From assembly GCA_050050175.1 (NCBI GenBank), contig JASFUT010000052.1, positions 1 to 14,031 on the forward strand: DNA of 14,031 nt, in the 5' to 3' direction. A model generated the notes under the pieces. It had not been told where the DNA came from. It worked only from the letters and a program-made list of their open reading frames with translations, and searched no databases. Shown here piece after piece: positions 7,583 to 14,031 of the stretch; position 1 is the first letter of the stretch; every line of letters begins with the position of its first letter. The stretch is from CAVQCX01 sp050050175. GTDB taxonomy: Bacteria; Pseudomonadota; Gammaproteobacteria; Chromatiales; Chromatiaceae. Position numbers and translations under genes: made by a program.

Positions 7583-7597
7583 CCGCCCGGGTGGCGG
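7583..7597 (-). terminator. Weak hairpin after the efflux operon, doubtful terminator
   Basis: CCGCC (7583-7587) / GGCGG (7593-7597) with a 5-base loop, about 37 bases past the DUF3240 stop. On the minus strand the stem is followed by TTGAACGG, not a T-run, so intrinsic termination would be weak at best. Confidence 0.2.
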
Positions 7598-7633
7598 ATC
7601 ATCCCAGCGCCGCGCGCAGGGTAATGGCCGGCC

Positions 7634-7945
7634 TCACTCGATGTGTCCCGCCTGCAGCAGAGGCGTGATCCAGAAGTGCAGGCCGCTGCCCGCGAACGCC
7701 TGCCTGAGGGCGCCCACCAGGCTCCGGGCGACGTCGGTGTCCAGATGGAGATGGAACATCACCTGCCGGCGCCGGCCCGCCACCTGCTCGCCGAGGCTCA
7801 TGGCGTGCTCGGAGGCCCCGTGGCCGTTGATCGGGTGGCTGGAGAAGCCCGGGACGTCGTCCCGGTCGAGCAGCCAGTCCACCAGCGGGTCCTCGATCTC
7901 CGGGGCGATCACCAGGGTGAGAAGGCTCTGTCCGGTCTCAGGCAT
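7634..7945 (-). CDS. DUF3240 family small protein coupled to metal efflux pump
   Basis: A 103-residue cytoplasmic protein with no signal peptide. I recognise the DUF3240 pattern: LLTLVIAPEIEDPLVDWLL at 8-26, GFSSHPINGHG at 33-43, SLGEQVAGRRRQVMF at 50-64, and LHFWITPLL at 89-97. The family is found beside CusA/CzcA-type pumps and is thought to adopt a small ferredoxin-like, PII/CutA-related fold; no biochemical role is established that I know of. Seven histidines (37, 42, 47, 65, 67, 90, 101) are a high count and include a conserved GHG. The start codon overlaps the last 8 bases of the pump gene, so translation is probably coupled. It is the last gene of the operon. A role as a metal-sensing modulator of the pump is inference. 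Confidence 0.85.
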   Translation of the reverse strand: MPETGQSLLTLVIAPEIEDPLVDWLLDRDDVPGFSSHPINGHGASEHAMSLGEQVAGRRRQVMFHLHLDTDVARSLVGALRQAFAGSGLHFWITPLLQAGHIE

Positions 7946-10900
7946 GACGGCTCTCCAGTCCGAAGCGGCGGTAGAGGATAGGCAGCAGCACCAGGGTGAG
8001 CAGGGTCGAGGAGATCAGCCCTCCGATCACCACGATGGCCAGGGGCCGCTGGATCTCCGAGCCGGGCCCCGTGGCGAACAGCAGGGGCACCAGGCCGAAG
8101 GCGGCGATGCTGGCGGTCATGAGCACGGGGCGAAACCGGCGCCTCGCGCCCTCCACCACGACCTCGTCCAGCGGGCGGCCCAGCGCGTGCAGCTGATTGA
8201 AGTAGGTCAGCATCACCACCCCGTTGAGCACCGCGATGCCGAGCAGCGCGATGAAGCCCACGGAGGCCGGCACCGACAGGTACTCGCCCGTGACCCACAG
8301 GGCGACCACGCCCCCGATCAGGGCAAAGGGGATATTGGTCAGGACCAGGGTGGCCTGGCGCACCGAGCGGAAGGTCGAGAACAGGATCAGGAAGATCAGG
8401 CCGATGGCCACCGGCACCACGATCGACAGGCGCCGGGCTGCCCGCTGCTGGTTCTCGAACTGCCCGCCCCACTCCAGGAAGTAGCCGGCCGGGAGATCCA
8501 CCTGGGCGGCCACCCGCTCCCTGGCCTCCTCGACGAATCCCACCAGGTCCCGGCCCGCCACGTTGGCGACGACCACCGACATCCGGTTGCCGAGCTCCCG
8601 GTTGATCGCCACCGGCCCCTCCACCCGCTCGACCGAGACGAGATTGGTGAGCGGGACCGAGCCACCGTCGGGCAGGGTGACCTGCAGGGATTCGAGGAGG
8701 GCGGCGGAGCGGCGCAGGGCGCCGGGACCGCGGACCACCAGCGGCACCCGCCGGATGCCCTCGTACACGGTCCCCAGGCGCATGCCCTCCACCTGGGCAC
8801 GGAGCATGGCCTCCAGCGCGGCCACGTCCAGCCCGAGGCGGCCGGCGGCGAGGCGGTCGACCTTCAGGCGCAGATACTGGGCGCCCGCGTTCCGCGGGGT
8901 GAACACGTCCTCGGCACCGTCGATGCCGGAGATCACCGCCACCACCTCATCGGCGATTCGATTGAGTGCGTCCTGGTCGCTGCCGAAGATCTTGACCGCG
9001 AGGTCGCCCCGCACGCCCGTGAGCATCTCCGAGACCCGCATCTCGATGGGCTGGGTGAAGGCGTAGCCGAGGCCCGGGAAGCGCTCCAGGACCCCCCGTA
9101 TCGACTCGACCAGCGCCGCCTTGTCCGGCACCGTCCACTCCTCCCGGGGCCGGAGCACCATAAAGCTGTCGGTCTGATTCAGGCCCATGGGGTCGAGGCC
9201 GAGCTCGTCGGACCCGGTCCGGGCCACCACGCCGCTGACCTCGGGGACCCCGTCCAGGATGGCGCGCTGCACCTGCCGGTCGATCCGCAGGGACTGCTCC
9301 AGGTTGATCGACGGGAGCTTCTCCAGCTGCACGATCAGGTCGCCCTCGTCCATGGTCGGCATGAAGGTCTTGCCCACCTGGGTGTAGAGCAGCCCGGCCA
9401 GCAGCAGCAGACCCAGCGCGCCGGCGATCACGAGCCGGCCGTGCTCCAGGGACCAGTGGAGCACGGGCATGTAGCCGCGCACCAGACGCCGCACCAGCCA
9501 GGGCTCGCCGTGGCTCGCCCCGCCCAGCAGGAAGGACGAGAGCACGGGGATCACGGTCAGAGACAGGACCAGGGACCCGCTCAGGGCGAACACGATGGTC
9601 AGGGCCACGGGAACGAACAGCTTGCCCTCCAGCCCCTGGAGCGTCAGCACGGGCAGGAAGACGATGACGATGATCAGGATCCCGGAGGTCACCGGGACGG
9701 CCACCTCGCGGGTGGCGCGATAAATGAGGTGCAGCCGGGGCAGGCGCCCTCCCCCGTCATGGCGTCCCAGATGAGTCACCACGTTCTCCACCACCACCAC
9801 GGCCGCGTCCACCAGCATGCCGATGGCGATGGCCAGCCCCCCGAGGGACATCAGGTTGGCGGACATGCCGAACTGGTGCATCAGGATGAAGGTGGCCAGC
9901 GCCGCCAGCGGCAGCACCAGGGCCACGGTGAGCGCGGCCCGCAGGTCGCCCAGGAAGAGCACCAGCAGGATGAGCACCAGGACGATGGCCTCGAACAGCG
10001 CTCCGGAGACGGTGCTCACCGCCTTCTCCACCAGGTCGCCCCGGTCGTAGAACACGTTGATCGCCACCCCTTCCGGGAGCGCCGCCTCCAGGTCGCCGAG
10101 CTTCGCGCGCACGCCCTCGACCAGGTCCCGGGCATTGGCGCCGCGCAGGCCCAGGACAAGCCCTTCGACCACCTCGCCCTCGCCGTCACGGGTCACCGCG
10201 CCGTAGCGGGTGAGCGCCCCGATTCGAACCTCGGCCACATCGCCCACGCGCACCGGCTCCACGGGGTCGGGCTTGACGACCACCGAGGCCAGGTCGTCGA
10301 GCGACTCGATCGCCCCCTCGGTGCGCACCAGCAGCACCTCCTCGCCATCGGCGAGGCGGCCGGCGCCATCGTTGCGGTTGTTGAGCTCCAGGGCCGAGCG
10401 CAGGTCCGCCTGGCTCAGCCCGCGCGAGGCCAGACGGTCGTTGTCCGGAACCACCTCGAAGGTGCGCACGTGCCCGCCCAGGGCATTGACGTCCGCCACG
10501 CCGGGCACCGAGCGCAGGGCCGGTCGGATCACCCAGTCGAGGAGGTCTCGACGCTCGGCCAGGCTCAGGTCGCCGCCCTCGATGGTGAACATGAACATCT
10601 CCCCCAGGGGGGTGGTCATGGGTGCCATGCCTCCCGAGGCGTCCGGCGGCAGATCCGGCCAGACCCCGTTGAGACGCTCGGCCACCTGCTGGCGCGCCCA
10701 GTAGATGTCGGTGCCCTCCTCGAAGTCCACCGTGATGTCGGTCAGGGCGTACTTGGCGACGGAGCGCAGCATGGACTGGCGGGGGATGCCCAGCATCTCC
10801 ACCTCCACCGGGGCGGTGATCCGGGTCTCCACCTCTTCCGGCGTCATGCCCGGGGCCTTGATAACGATCTTCACCTGTGTGGTGGAGACGTCCGGAAAGG

Positions 10901-11012
10901 CGTCGATGGGCGTCGCCTTGAAGGCGTACCACCCGCCCCCGGCGAGGACCGCCACCACCAGCAGCATGAGCAGCCGCTGGGTTAGCGCGAACTGAATGAT
11001 CCGGGACAGCAT
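7938..11012 (-). CDS. Heavy-metal efflux RND permease, CusA/CzcA family
   Basis: A 1024-residue inner-membrane proton/metal antiporter, the motor of a tripartite export complex. The N-terminus (MLSRIIQFALTQR, TM1, then TPIDAFPDVSTTQVKI) and the LYTQVGKTFMPTMDEGD block open the two RND halves. Twelve TM segments and two periplasmic porter loops are apparent. The TM4 motif AIGMLVDAAVVVVEN carries D402 and E409, but the first acidic position of CzcA's DFG-type motif is alanine (A396), as in CusA. In the second porter loop the three CusA cleft methionines appear replaced (near Q613, E662 and R745, aligned from memory), more like divalent-metal pumps, so substrate is open. Length is close to CusA (1047) and CzcA (1063). 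The ATG at 11012 shares one base with the adaptor stop (TGATG); a GTG at 11015 is also possible. GGGAGG lies at 11022-11027. Third gene of the efflux operon. Confidence 0.95.
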   Translation of the reverse strand: MLSRIIQFALTQRLLMLLVVAVLAGGGWYAFKATPIDAFPDVSTTQVKIVIKAPGMTPEEVETRITAPVEVEMLGIPRQSMLRSVAKYALTDITVDFEEGTDIYWARQQVAERLNGVWPDLPPDASGGMAPMTTPLGEMFMFTIEGGDLSLAERRDLLDWVIRPALRSVPGVADVNALGGHVRTFEVVPDNDRLASRGLSQADLRSALELNNRNDGAGRLADGEEVLLVRTEGAIESLDDLASVVVKPDPVEPVRVGDVAEVRIGALTRYGAVTRDGEGEVVEGLVLGLRGANARDLVEGVRAKLGDLEAALPEGVAINVFYDRGDLVEKAVSTVSGALFEAIVLVLILLVLFLGDLRAALTVALVLPLAALATFILMHQFGMSANLMSLGGLAIAIGMLVDAAVVVVENVVTHLGRHDGGGRLPRLHLIYRATREVAVPVTSGILIIVIVFLPVLTLQGLEGKLFVPVALTIVFALSGSLVLSLTVIPVLSSFLLGGASHGEPWLVRRLVRGYMPVLHWSLEHGRLVIAGALGLLLLAGLLYTQVGKTFMPTMDEGDLIVQLEKLPSINLEQSLRIDRQVQRAILDGVPEVSGVVARTGSDELGLDPMGLNQTDSFMVLRPREEWTVPDKAALVESIRGVLERFPGLGYAFTQPIEMRVSEMLTGVRGDLAVKIFGSDQDALNRIADEVVAVISGIDGAEDVFTPRNAGAQYLRLKVDRLAAGRLGLDVAALEAMLRAQVEGMRLGTVYEGIRRVPLVVRGPGALRRSAALLESLQVTLPDGGSVPLTNLVSVERVEGPVAINRELGNRMSVVVANVAGRDLVGFVEEARERVAAQVDLPAGYFLEWGGQFENQQRAARRLSIVVPVAIGLIFLILFSTFRSVRQATLVLTNIPFALIGGVVALWVTGEYLSVPASVGFIALLGIAVLNGVVMLTYFNQLHALGRPLDEVVVEGARRRFRPVLMTASIAAFGLVPLLFATGPGSEIQRPLAIVVIGGLISSTLLTLVLLPILYRRFGLESRHA

Positions 11013-12097
11013 CACTCACCACCTCCCAGCCACACCGCCTTGACGGCGGCCGTGCCCTCGGCGACCACGCGGCTGCCGGGCTCCAGGTCCCCCTGTATGA
11101 CGGTCCCGTCCGGTCCCTGGGCGACGATGTCGACCGGTGTGGCGGCGAGCCCCGCCCCGGTCTCCACGAACACGAACGCGCGGCCGCCGCTGCGCACCAC
11201 CGAGCCGACGGGCGCGCGGAGCCGCTGGTCCGCGGCGGCGCTCTCTACCCGCGCCTGGACGAACTGACCGGGCCGCAGACGCGCGGTGTCCTCGGCCACG
11301 GCGGCGCGCACGAGCACACCCTGGTCCGCGCCGTGGACCATGCGCCCGACGGTGATCACCCGGCCCGAGACCGACTCCTGCGGCAGGGTCAGGCGGTCGC
11401 CGGGGCGGGCATCGCCCAGCTCGTCCAGGGGCACGTGCACCTCCACCCACAGGACCGAGAGGTCGCCGATGCGGTATATCGGCTCGGCCGCGGCCAGGCG
11501 CTGGCCGGCGGTGGCCATCTGCTCGAGCACCACGCCCGCCAGGGGTGCGCGCACGACCAGCGCCGGGCTCAGCTCGCCGCTGCGCTCGAGCGCATCGATG
11601 TCCTCGGGGTCCATGCCGGCCAGCTCCAGGACCTGGCGCCGCTGGGCGAGGGTGGCCCGGGTCTCCTGGTAGGCGGCCCGCGACTCGAGCAGGCGCCGCT
11701 CGGCGATGATGCCCTCCTCGTGCAGCTGCCGGTCGCGTCGGTAGTTGGCCGCGGCCAGGTCGTGCCGGGTCCGGGCCTCCAGCAGATCGCGCTGCCGGGC
11801 GATCAGGTCGGGGCTGTTGAGGGTGGCCAGGGGCTGGTCCGCGTCCACATGCTCGCCCTCGGCGACGTGCAGGCTCTGCACCACCCCCTGCGTGGGGGCG
11901 CTCACTACGCGGAGGCGGTCGTTGGGGACCACCACCTCTGCGGGATAGCCCTTCCCGGCCACACTCCCGGCCGGCTCCAGCGGCTCGAACCGGATGCCGA
12001 GGGCGTCGCGCTGCTCCGGGGTCAGTGCGATGAGCTCGGCGCCATGGACGGGCACCACGACAGCGAGCGCGAGAAAGGCAAGGACAAGAGGCTTCAT
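11012..12097 (-). CDS. Efflux RND periplasmic adaptor (CzcB/CusB/HlyD family)
   Basis: A 361-residue membrane fusion protein that bridges the RND pump and the outer membrane channel in the periplasm. A signal peptide covers about residues 1-19 (hydrophobic core, cleavage near VHGA). Then come the start of the barrel-sandwich (lipoyl-like) half with SAPTQGVVQSLHVAEGEHV, a helical hairpin ~95-165 rich in Arg/Glu/Leu, the second half with VRAPLAGVVLEQMATAGQRL, and beta-barrel and membrane-proximal domains containing LRPGQFVQARVE and APVGSVVRSGGRAFVFVE. There is no Met-rich N-terminus of CusB type, no CusF-like domain and no His-rich metal site, which gives no support for Cu(I)/Ag(I). The ATG at 12097 overlaps the stop of the channel gene by four bases (ATGA). 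The stop shares a base with the pump start. Second gene of the operon. Confidence 0.93.
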   Translation of the reverse strand: MKPLVLAFLALAVVVPVHGAELIALTPEQRDALGIRFEPLEPAGSVAGKGYPAEVVVPNDRLRVVSAPTQGVVQSLHVAEGEHVDADQPLATLNSPDLIARQRDLLEARTRHDLAAANYRRDRQLHEEGIIAERRLLESRAAYQETRATLAQRRQVLELAGMDPEDIDALERSGELSPALVVRAPLAGVVLEQMATAGQRLAAAEPIYRIGDLSVLWVEVHVPLDELGDARPGDRLTLPQESVSGRVITVGRMVHGADQGVLVRAAVAEDTARLRPGQFVQARVESAAADQRLRAPVGSVVRSGGRAFVFVETGAGLAATPVDIVAQGPDGTVIQGDLEPGSRVVAEGTAAVKAVWLGGGE

Positions 12098-13428
12098 TGC
12101 GGTACGACTCCCAGGGCTTGGTTGTGGCGTGCGATGGCCTGGCCGAGCTCCAGTCGGCCGACCTCGAGGGCGCGCTCGGCGGCGATGGACTGCTCGCGGG
12201 CGCGCAGCAGGGTGAACAGGTCGCCCTCGCCGAGCTCGAAGGCCCGCCGGGCGAGGCGCAGGCCCTCCCCGGCGAGACCGGCCTGGCGTTCGCGCACCTC
12301 CAGCGCGCGACGGGCCTCGCGCTTTCCGACCAGGGACGCATGCAGCGCCGCCTCAAGCTCCCGACGGGTGCCCTCCAGCTCGGCTGACGCCTCGGTGAGC
12401 GCGCGCTCGGCCGCGGCCTCCTGCGGCGCGGACTGGCCGGCGAGGCCCAGCGGCAGGCTGAGCTGGACACCGACCGAGCGCTGGTAGTCGTTGCCCGCCG
12501 CGTCGCGCTCGGCGCGCGCGCCGACCAGCAGGACGGGCGGGTCCCGGCGCTCCGAGCGGACGCGATCCCGCTCGGCCCGGGCGCGGCCGGCGAGGGCCCG
12601 GGCCAGACCCAGACCGGCGTGGTCCTCCGGAAGGGAGGCCCCCGAGCGCTCGGTCTCGGAGTAATCGTCCGGGAGGTCTTCCGCGCCCGTGTACGCGCGG
12701 TACATCCCCTCGGCCAGGGACTGGCGCTCCTGCGCGGTCACCCGATCCGCCTCGCGCTGAAGCGTCTCCTTGCGGGCGAGGATCAGGTCCGTGCGCGCCA
12801 GCTCCCCGGCCTCCACCCTCCGGGCGACGTCCCGCTCCAGGGCCCGGGCGCTGTCGAGCGCGAGGCGGGCCTGCCGGGTCTCGGCGCGGGCGATGGCCAG
12901 CCCCCACAGGCGATCCCTGACCTCGCCCGCCACGGCAAGCCGCCGGGCCTCCCGCCGGAGCTCCGCCTGCCGCTCCATGCGATCGGCGAGAGTGCGGCGG
13001 ACGCCGCGCTGTCCGGGAAGCCACAGGGGAATCTCCAGGCCCGCCTCCCACTCGCGCAGCCCCTCGTCCGGGGCCTCGGGCCCGGCGGCCGGGAGCAGCG
13101 GTCCGTTGGGAAAGGGACTCACCGCCTCGCGGACCCGGTCGCGGGCCGCGGCGGCAAGCCTGTCCCGCAGGCCGGGCGGGGAGCCGCTGGCCAGGTCCGT
13201 CTGGTGCCGCACCACCAGGGTGGGGTCGGCGGCGAACAGGCTGTCGGCCTGGCGGCGCACCGCTGCGCCCTCGGCGCTGATCGCCGCGGCGACGCCCCGC
13301 TCGGGGTCCCGCTGCAGTGCGCTGGAGACCAGGTCCGCGAGGGACGCGGGGGCGGCCTGGACCACGCCGGTGAAAAAGCAGAAAAGGACGGCGGGCAGAT
13401 CCCGCCGCAGGCGTCTGTCGAGGGTCAT
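12094..13428 (-). CDS. TolC-family outer membrane efflux channel
   Basis: A 444-residue outer membrane factor, the exit duct of the tripartite metal efflux system. The signal peptide is MTLDRRLRR plus a hydrophobic core, with likely cleavage after VVQA (~residue 26). The mature protein is almost wholly helical, Arg/Glu/Ala/Leu-rich with long heptad-like stretches, as expected of the two outer-membrane-efflux repeats that form the periplasmic alpha-barrel; a Pro/Gly-rich stretch precedes the second half. It is a little shorter than typical CusC/CzcC (about 420-460 aa). The start at 13428 was chosen over the longer open frame to 13617 because the signal peptide begins there and GGAGA (13437-13441, minus) lies at eight-base spacing. 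No lipobox cysteine is visible, so it is probably not acylated. First gene of the operon, behind the regulatory region at 13429-13572. Confidence 0.9.
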   Translation of the reverse strand: MTLDRRLRRDLPAVLFCFFTGVVQAAPASLADLVSSALQRDPERGVAAAISAEGAAVRRQADSLFAADPTLVVRHQTDLASGSPPGLRDRLAAAARDRVREAVSPFPNGPLLPAAGPEAPDEGLREWEAGLEIPLWLPGQRGVRRTLADRMERQAELRREARRLAVAGEVRDRLWGLAIARAETRQARLALDSARALERDVARRVEAGELARTDLILARKETLQREADRVTAQERQSLAEGMYRAYTGAEDLPDDYSETERSGASLPEDHAGLGLARALAGRARAERDRVRSERRDPPVLLVGARAERDAAGNDYQRSVGVQLSLPLGLAGQSAPQEAAAERALTEASAELEGTRRELEAALHASLVGKREARRALEVRERQAGLAGEGLRLARRAFELGEGDLFTLLRAREQSIAAERALEVGRLELGQAIARHNQALGVVPQ

Positions 13429-13480
13429 TGCTGAGGTCTCCGGGAAGCTGGAGATCGGTGCCAGTGGGTTGACGGCGGGC

Positions 13481-13512
13481 AGGATAAGCGGACGACCTGA
13501 ATTCAACCTGAA
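13481..13512 (-). promoter_or_regulatory. Putative efflux operon promoter with response-regulator direct repeat
   Basis: On the minus strand, TTCAGGT occurs twice, exactly 11 bases apart (13512-13506 and 13501-13495; plus strand ACCTGAA-TTCA-ACCTGAA). Eight bases further down, TATCCT (13486-13481) matches TATAAT at four of six positions and would place the transcription start near 13474, about 46 bases before the first start codon. Heptamer repeats of one helical turn overlapping the -35 position are typical of OmpR/PhoB-family response regulators, including metal-responsive ones. No such regulator gene is in the window. Confidence 0.5.
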
Positions 13513-13572
13513 CTGGGGTCGGGGCCGTCCCGGACGGGCCGGCGCGGGAGGATTCTGGGCTAGGCTCTCTAC

Positions 13573-13641
13573 ATGCGCCCTTCGCACCCGGTCAACGCCC
13601 GCCGCGACCGCTCGCACGCCCGGGGCCGGAGCCGGTCCTGA
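13573..13641 (+). CDS. Possible 22-codon upstream ORF before the divergent gene
   Basis: ATG at 13573 opens a 22-codon frame encoding a highly basic peptide (seven Arg, from MRPSHPVNARRD). It ends at TGA 13639-13641, sharing one base with the ATG of the next gene (TGATG). A GGGAGG at about 13546-13551 is too far upstream to serve it well. It could be a leader that couples translation to the next gene, or chance. Confidence 0.2.
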   Translation: MRPSHPVNARRDRSHARGRSRS

Positions 13642-14031
13642 TGCGGGCGGCGCCCTCCAATCCCCTGTTCGCCCGGCTGCAGGAGCTTCCGGCCGTCCCC
13701 GAGGGCCCGGCCACCGCCTATGCGCAGGCCCGGGGCCGGCTGCTGGACCGGGTCGATCGGGCTTTCCGCGAGCGCGGAGACCTGACGCAGCTGCTCGGCG
13801 GCAACGACCTGCGCCTGATCCTGGACAATCACGCCCACCACGCGGGATTCATCGCGAGCCTGCTCCGCCTGGGGGACTTCAGGCTGCTCGCCGACACCCT
13901 GCCCTGGGTCTACCGGACCTACCACAGCCGGGGCATCGCGTACGACTACTTTCCCGCGGAGCTCCAGGCATGGATGGACGCCATCCGCGCGGAGCTCCCG
14001 CCTGCAGAAGCCGCCCCCATTCTCGCGGTCT
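13641..14031 (+). CDS. Partial gene at right edge, possible cobalamin-binding-domain protein N-terminus
   Basis: An open frame of 130 codons runs without a stop to the window end, so only the N-terminal part is present. It begins MRAAPSNPLFARLQELPAVP and continues as a helical region. Notable blocks are LILDNHAHHAGFIASLLRLGDF (residues ~60-81, shown as LILDNHAHH and LLRLGDF), LADTLPWVYRTYHSRGI and AYDYFPAELQAWMDAI. I have a tentative memory of the PWVYR-YH-RG-xYDYFPxELxAW pattern in the helical segment preceding B12-binding domains of cobalamin-dependent sensory proteins; the binding domain itself would lie beyond the edge, so this is unproven. GGAG (13628-13631) precedes the ATG by nine bases. 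The gene is divergent from the metal efflux operon, with about 210 bases between starts. Confidence 0.6.
   Translation, partial: MRAAPSNPLFARLQELPAVPEGPATAYAQARGRLLDRVDRAFRERGDLTQLLGGNDLRLILDNHAHHAGFIASLLRLGDFRLLADTLPWVYRTYHSRGIAYDYFPAELQAWMDAIRAELPPAEAAPILAV

Noticed and set aside
5485..7668. Open frame of 727 codons antisense to the L,D-transpeptidase
   Set aside because: Starts inside intergenic repeats and runs opposite a gene with clear signal peptide and catalytic motif.
7542..10985. A ~1147-codon open frame antisense to the RND pump
   Set aside because: It is rich in His, Gln, Gly and Asp from reversed high-GC codons, has no domain, and lies opposite a clear RND gene.
13525..13537. 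CCGTCC-C-GGACGG near-palindrome in the divergent promoter region
   Set aside because: The arms are perfect, but a one-base centre and pure GC/CG composition make chance likely. It lies upstream of the more convincing direct repeat and matches no operator I know.
13429..13617. N-terminal extension of the TolC-family gene
   Set aside because: It would bury the clear signal peptide starting at 13428 and would cover the promoter region. A good ribosome binding site supports the shorter start.
13569..13925. 118-codon minus-strand frame at the right edge
   Set aside because: It lies opposite the partial plus-strand gene, whose translation has ordered helical, aromatic-rich blocks. The minus frame is Gln/Gly/Pro-rich and resembles no family.

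Overview
High-GC chromosomal DNA, most likely from a gammaproteobacterium. The GC-rich codon use, the GTAGGAGCGG...CCGCGA-type intergenic repeats and the degenerate TCTACTG heptamers remind me of Chromatiales/Ectothiorhodospiraceae and their relatives; this is inference from style, and no rRNA or taxonomic marker is present. I see no mobile element, phage, tRNA, rRNA or CRISPR array.

Layout. (1) 237-3989 (+): a very large soluble sensor with six PAS and one or two GAF domains, ending in an intact HD-GYP phosphodiesterase, so a cyclic-di-GMP signalling protein. (2) 4012-5208 (-), convergent with it: NnrS, a polytopic membrane protein of the nitric-oxide/nitrosative stress response. A near-perfect FNR/DNR-type box lies 55 bases upstream of its start and fits a class II activated promoter. 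(3) 5209-5796: a gene-free stretch filled with diverged REP-like stem-loop repeats, two tandem imperfect copies of a ~68-base unit, and a TCTACTG-like heptamer array. (4) 5797-7506 (-): an exported YcbB/LdtD-type L,D-transpeptidase with its SHGC catalytic motif intact. (5) 7634-13428 (-): a tight four-gene operon, in transcription order a TolC-family outer membrane channel, a periplasmic adaptor, a CusA/CzcA-type heavy-metal RND pump and a small DUF3240 protein. Every junction overlaps (4, 1 and 8 nt). (6) 13429-13640: the operon promoter region, with a 7-bp direct repeat of 11-bp period of the kind bound by OmpR/PhoB-family response regulators. (7) 13641-end (+): the 5' part of a divergent gene, cut by the window edge, possibly the N-terminal region of a cobalamin-binding-domain protein.

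How it fits together. Genes 7634-13428 encode a complete tripartite metal efflux machine spanning the inner membrane, periplasm and outer membrane, plus a small protein that probably tunes it. The metal is uncertain because the pump combines a CusA-like transmembrane motif with a CzcA-like substrate cleft. The L,D-transpeptidase lies 127 bases downstream on the same strand and could be partly co-expressed. NnrS and the PAS/GAF/HD-GYP sensor are separate units.

I did not find a clearly unprecedented multi-gene system. The most worthwhile leads are the response-regulator-like direct repeat, the coupled DUF3240 protein beside a pump of mixed metal signature, the NnrS promoter, and the repeat mosaic.
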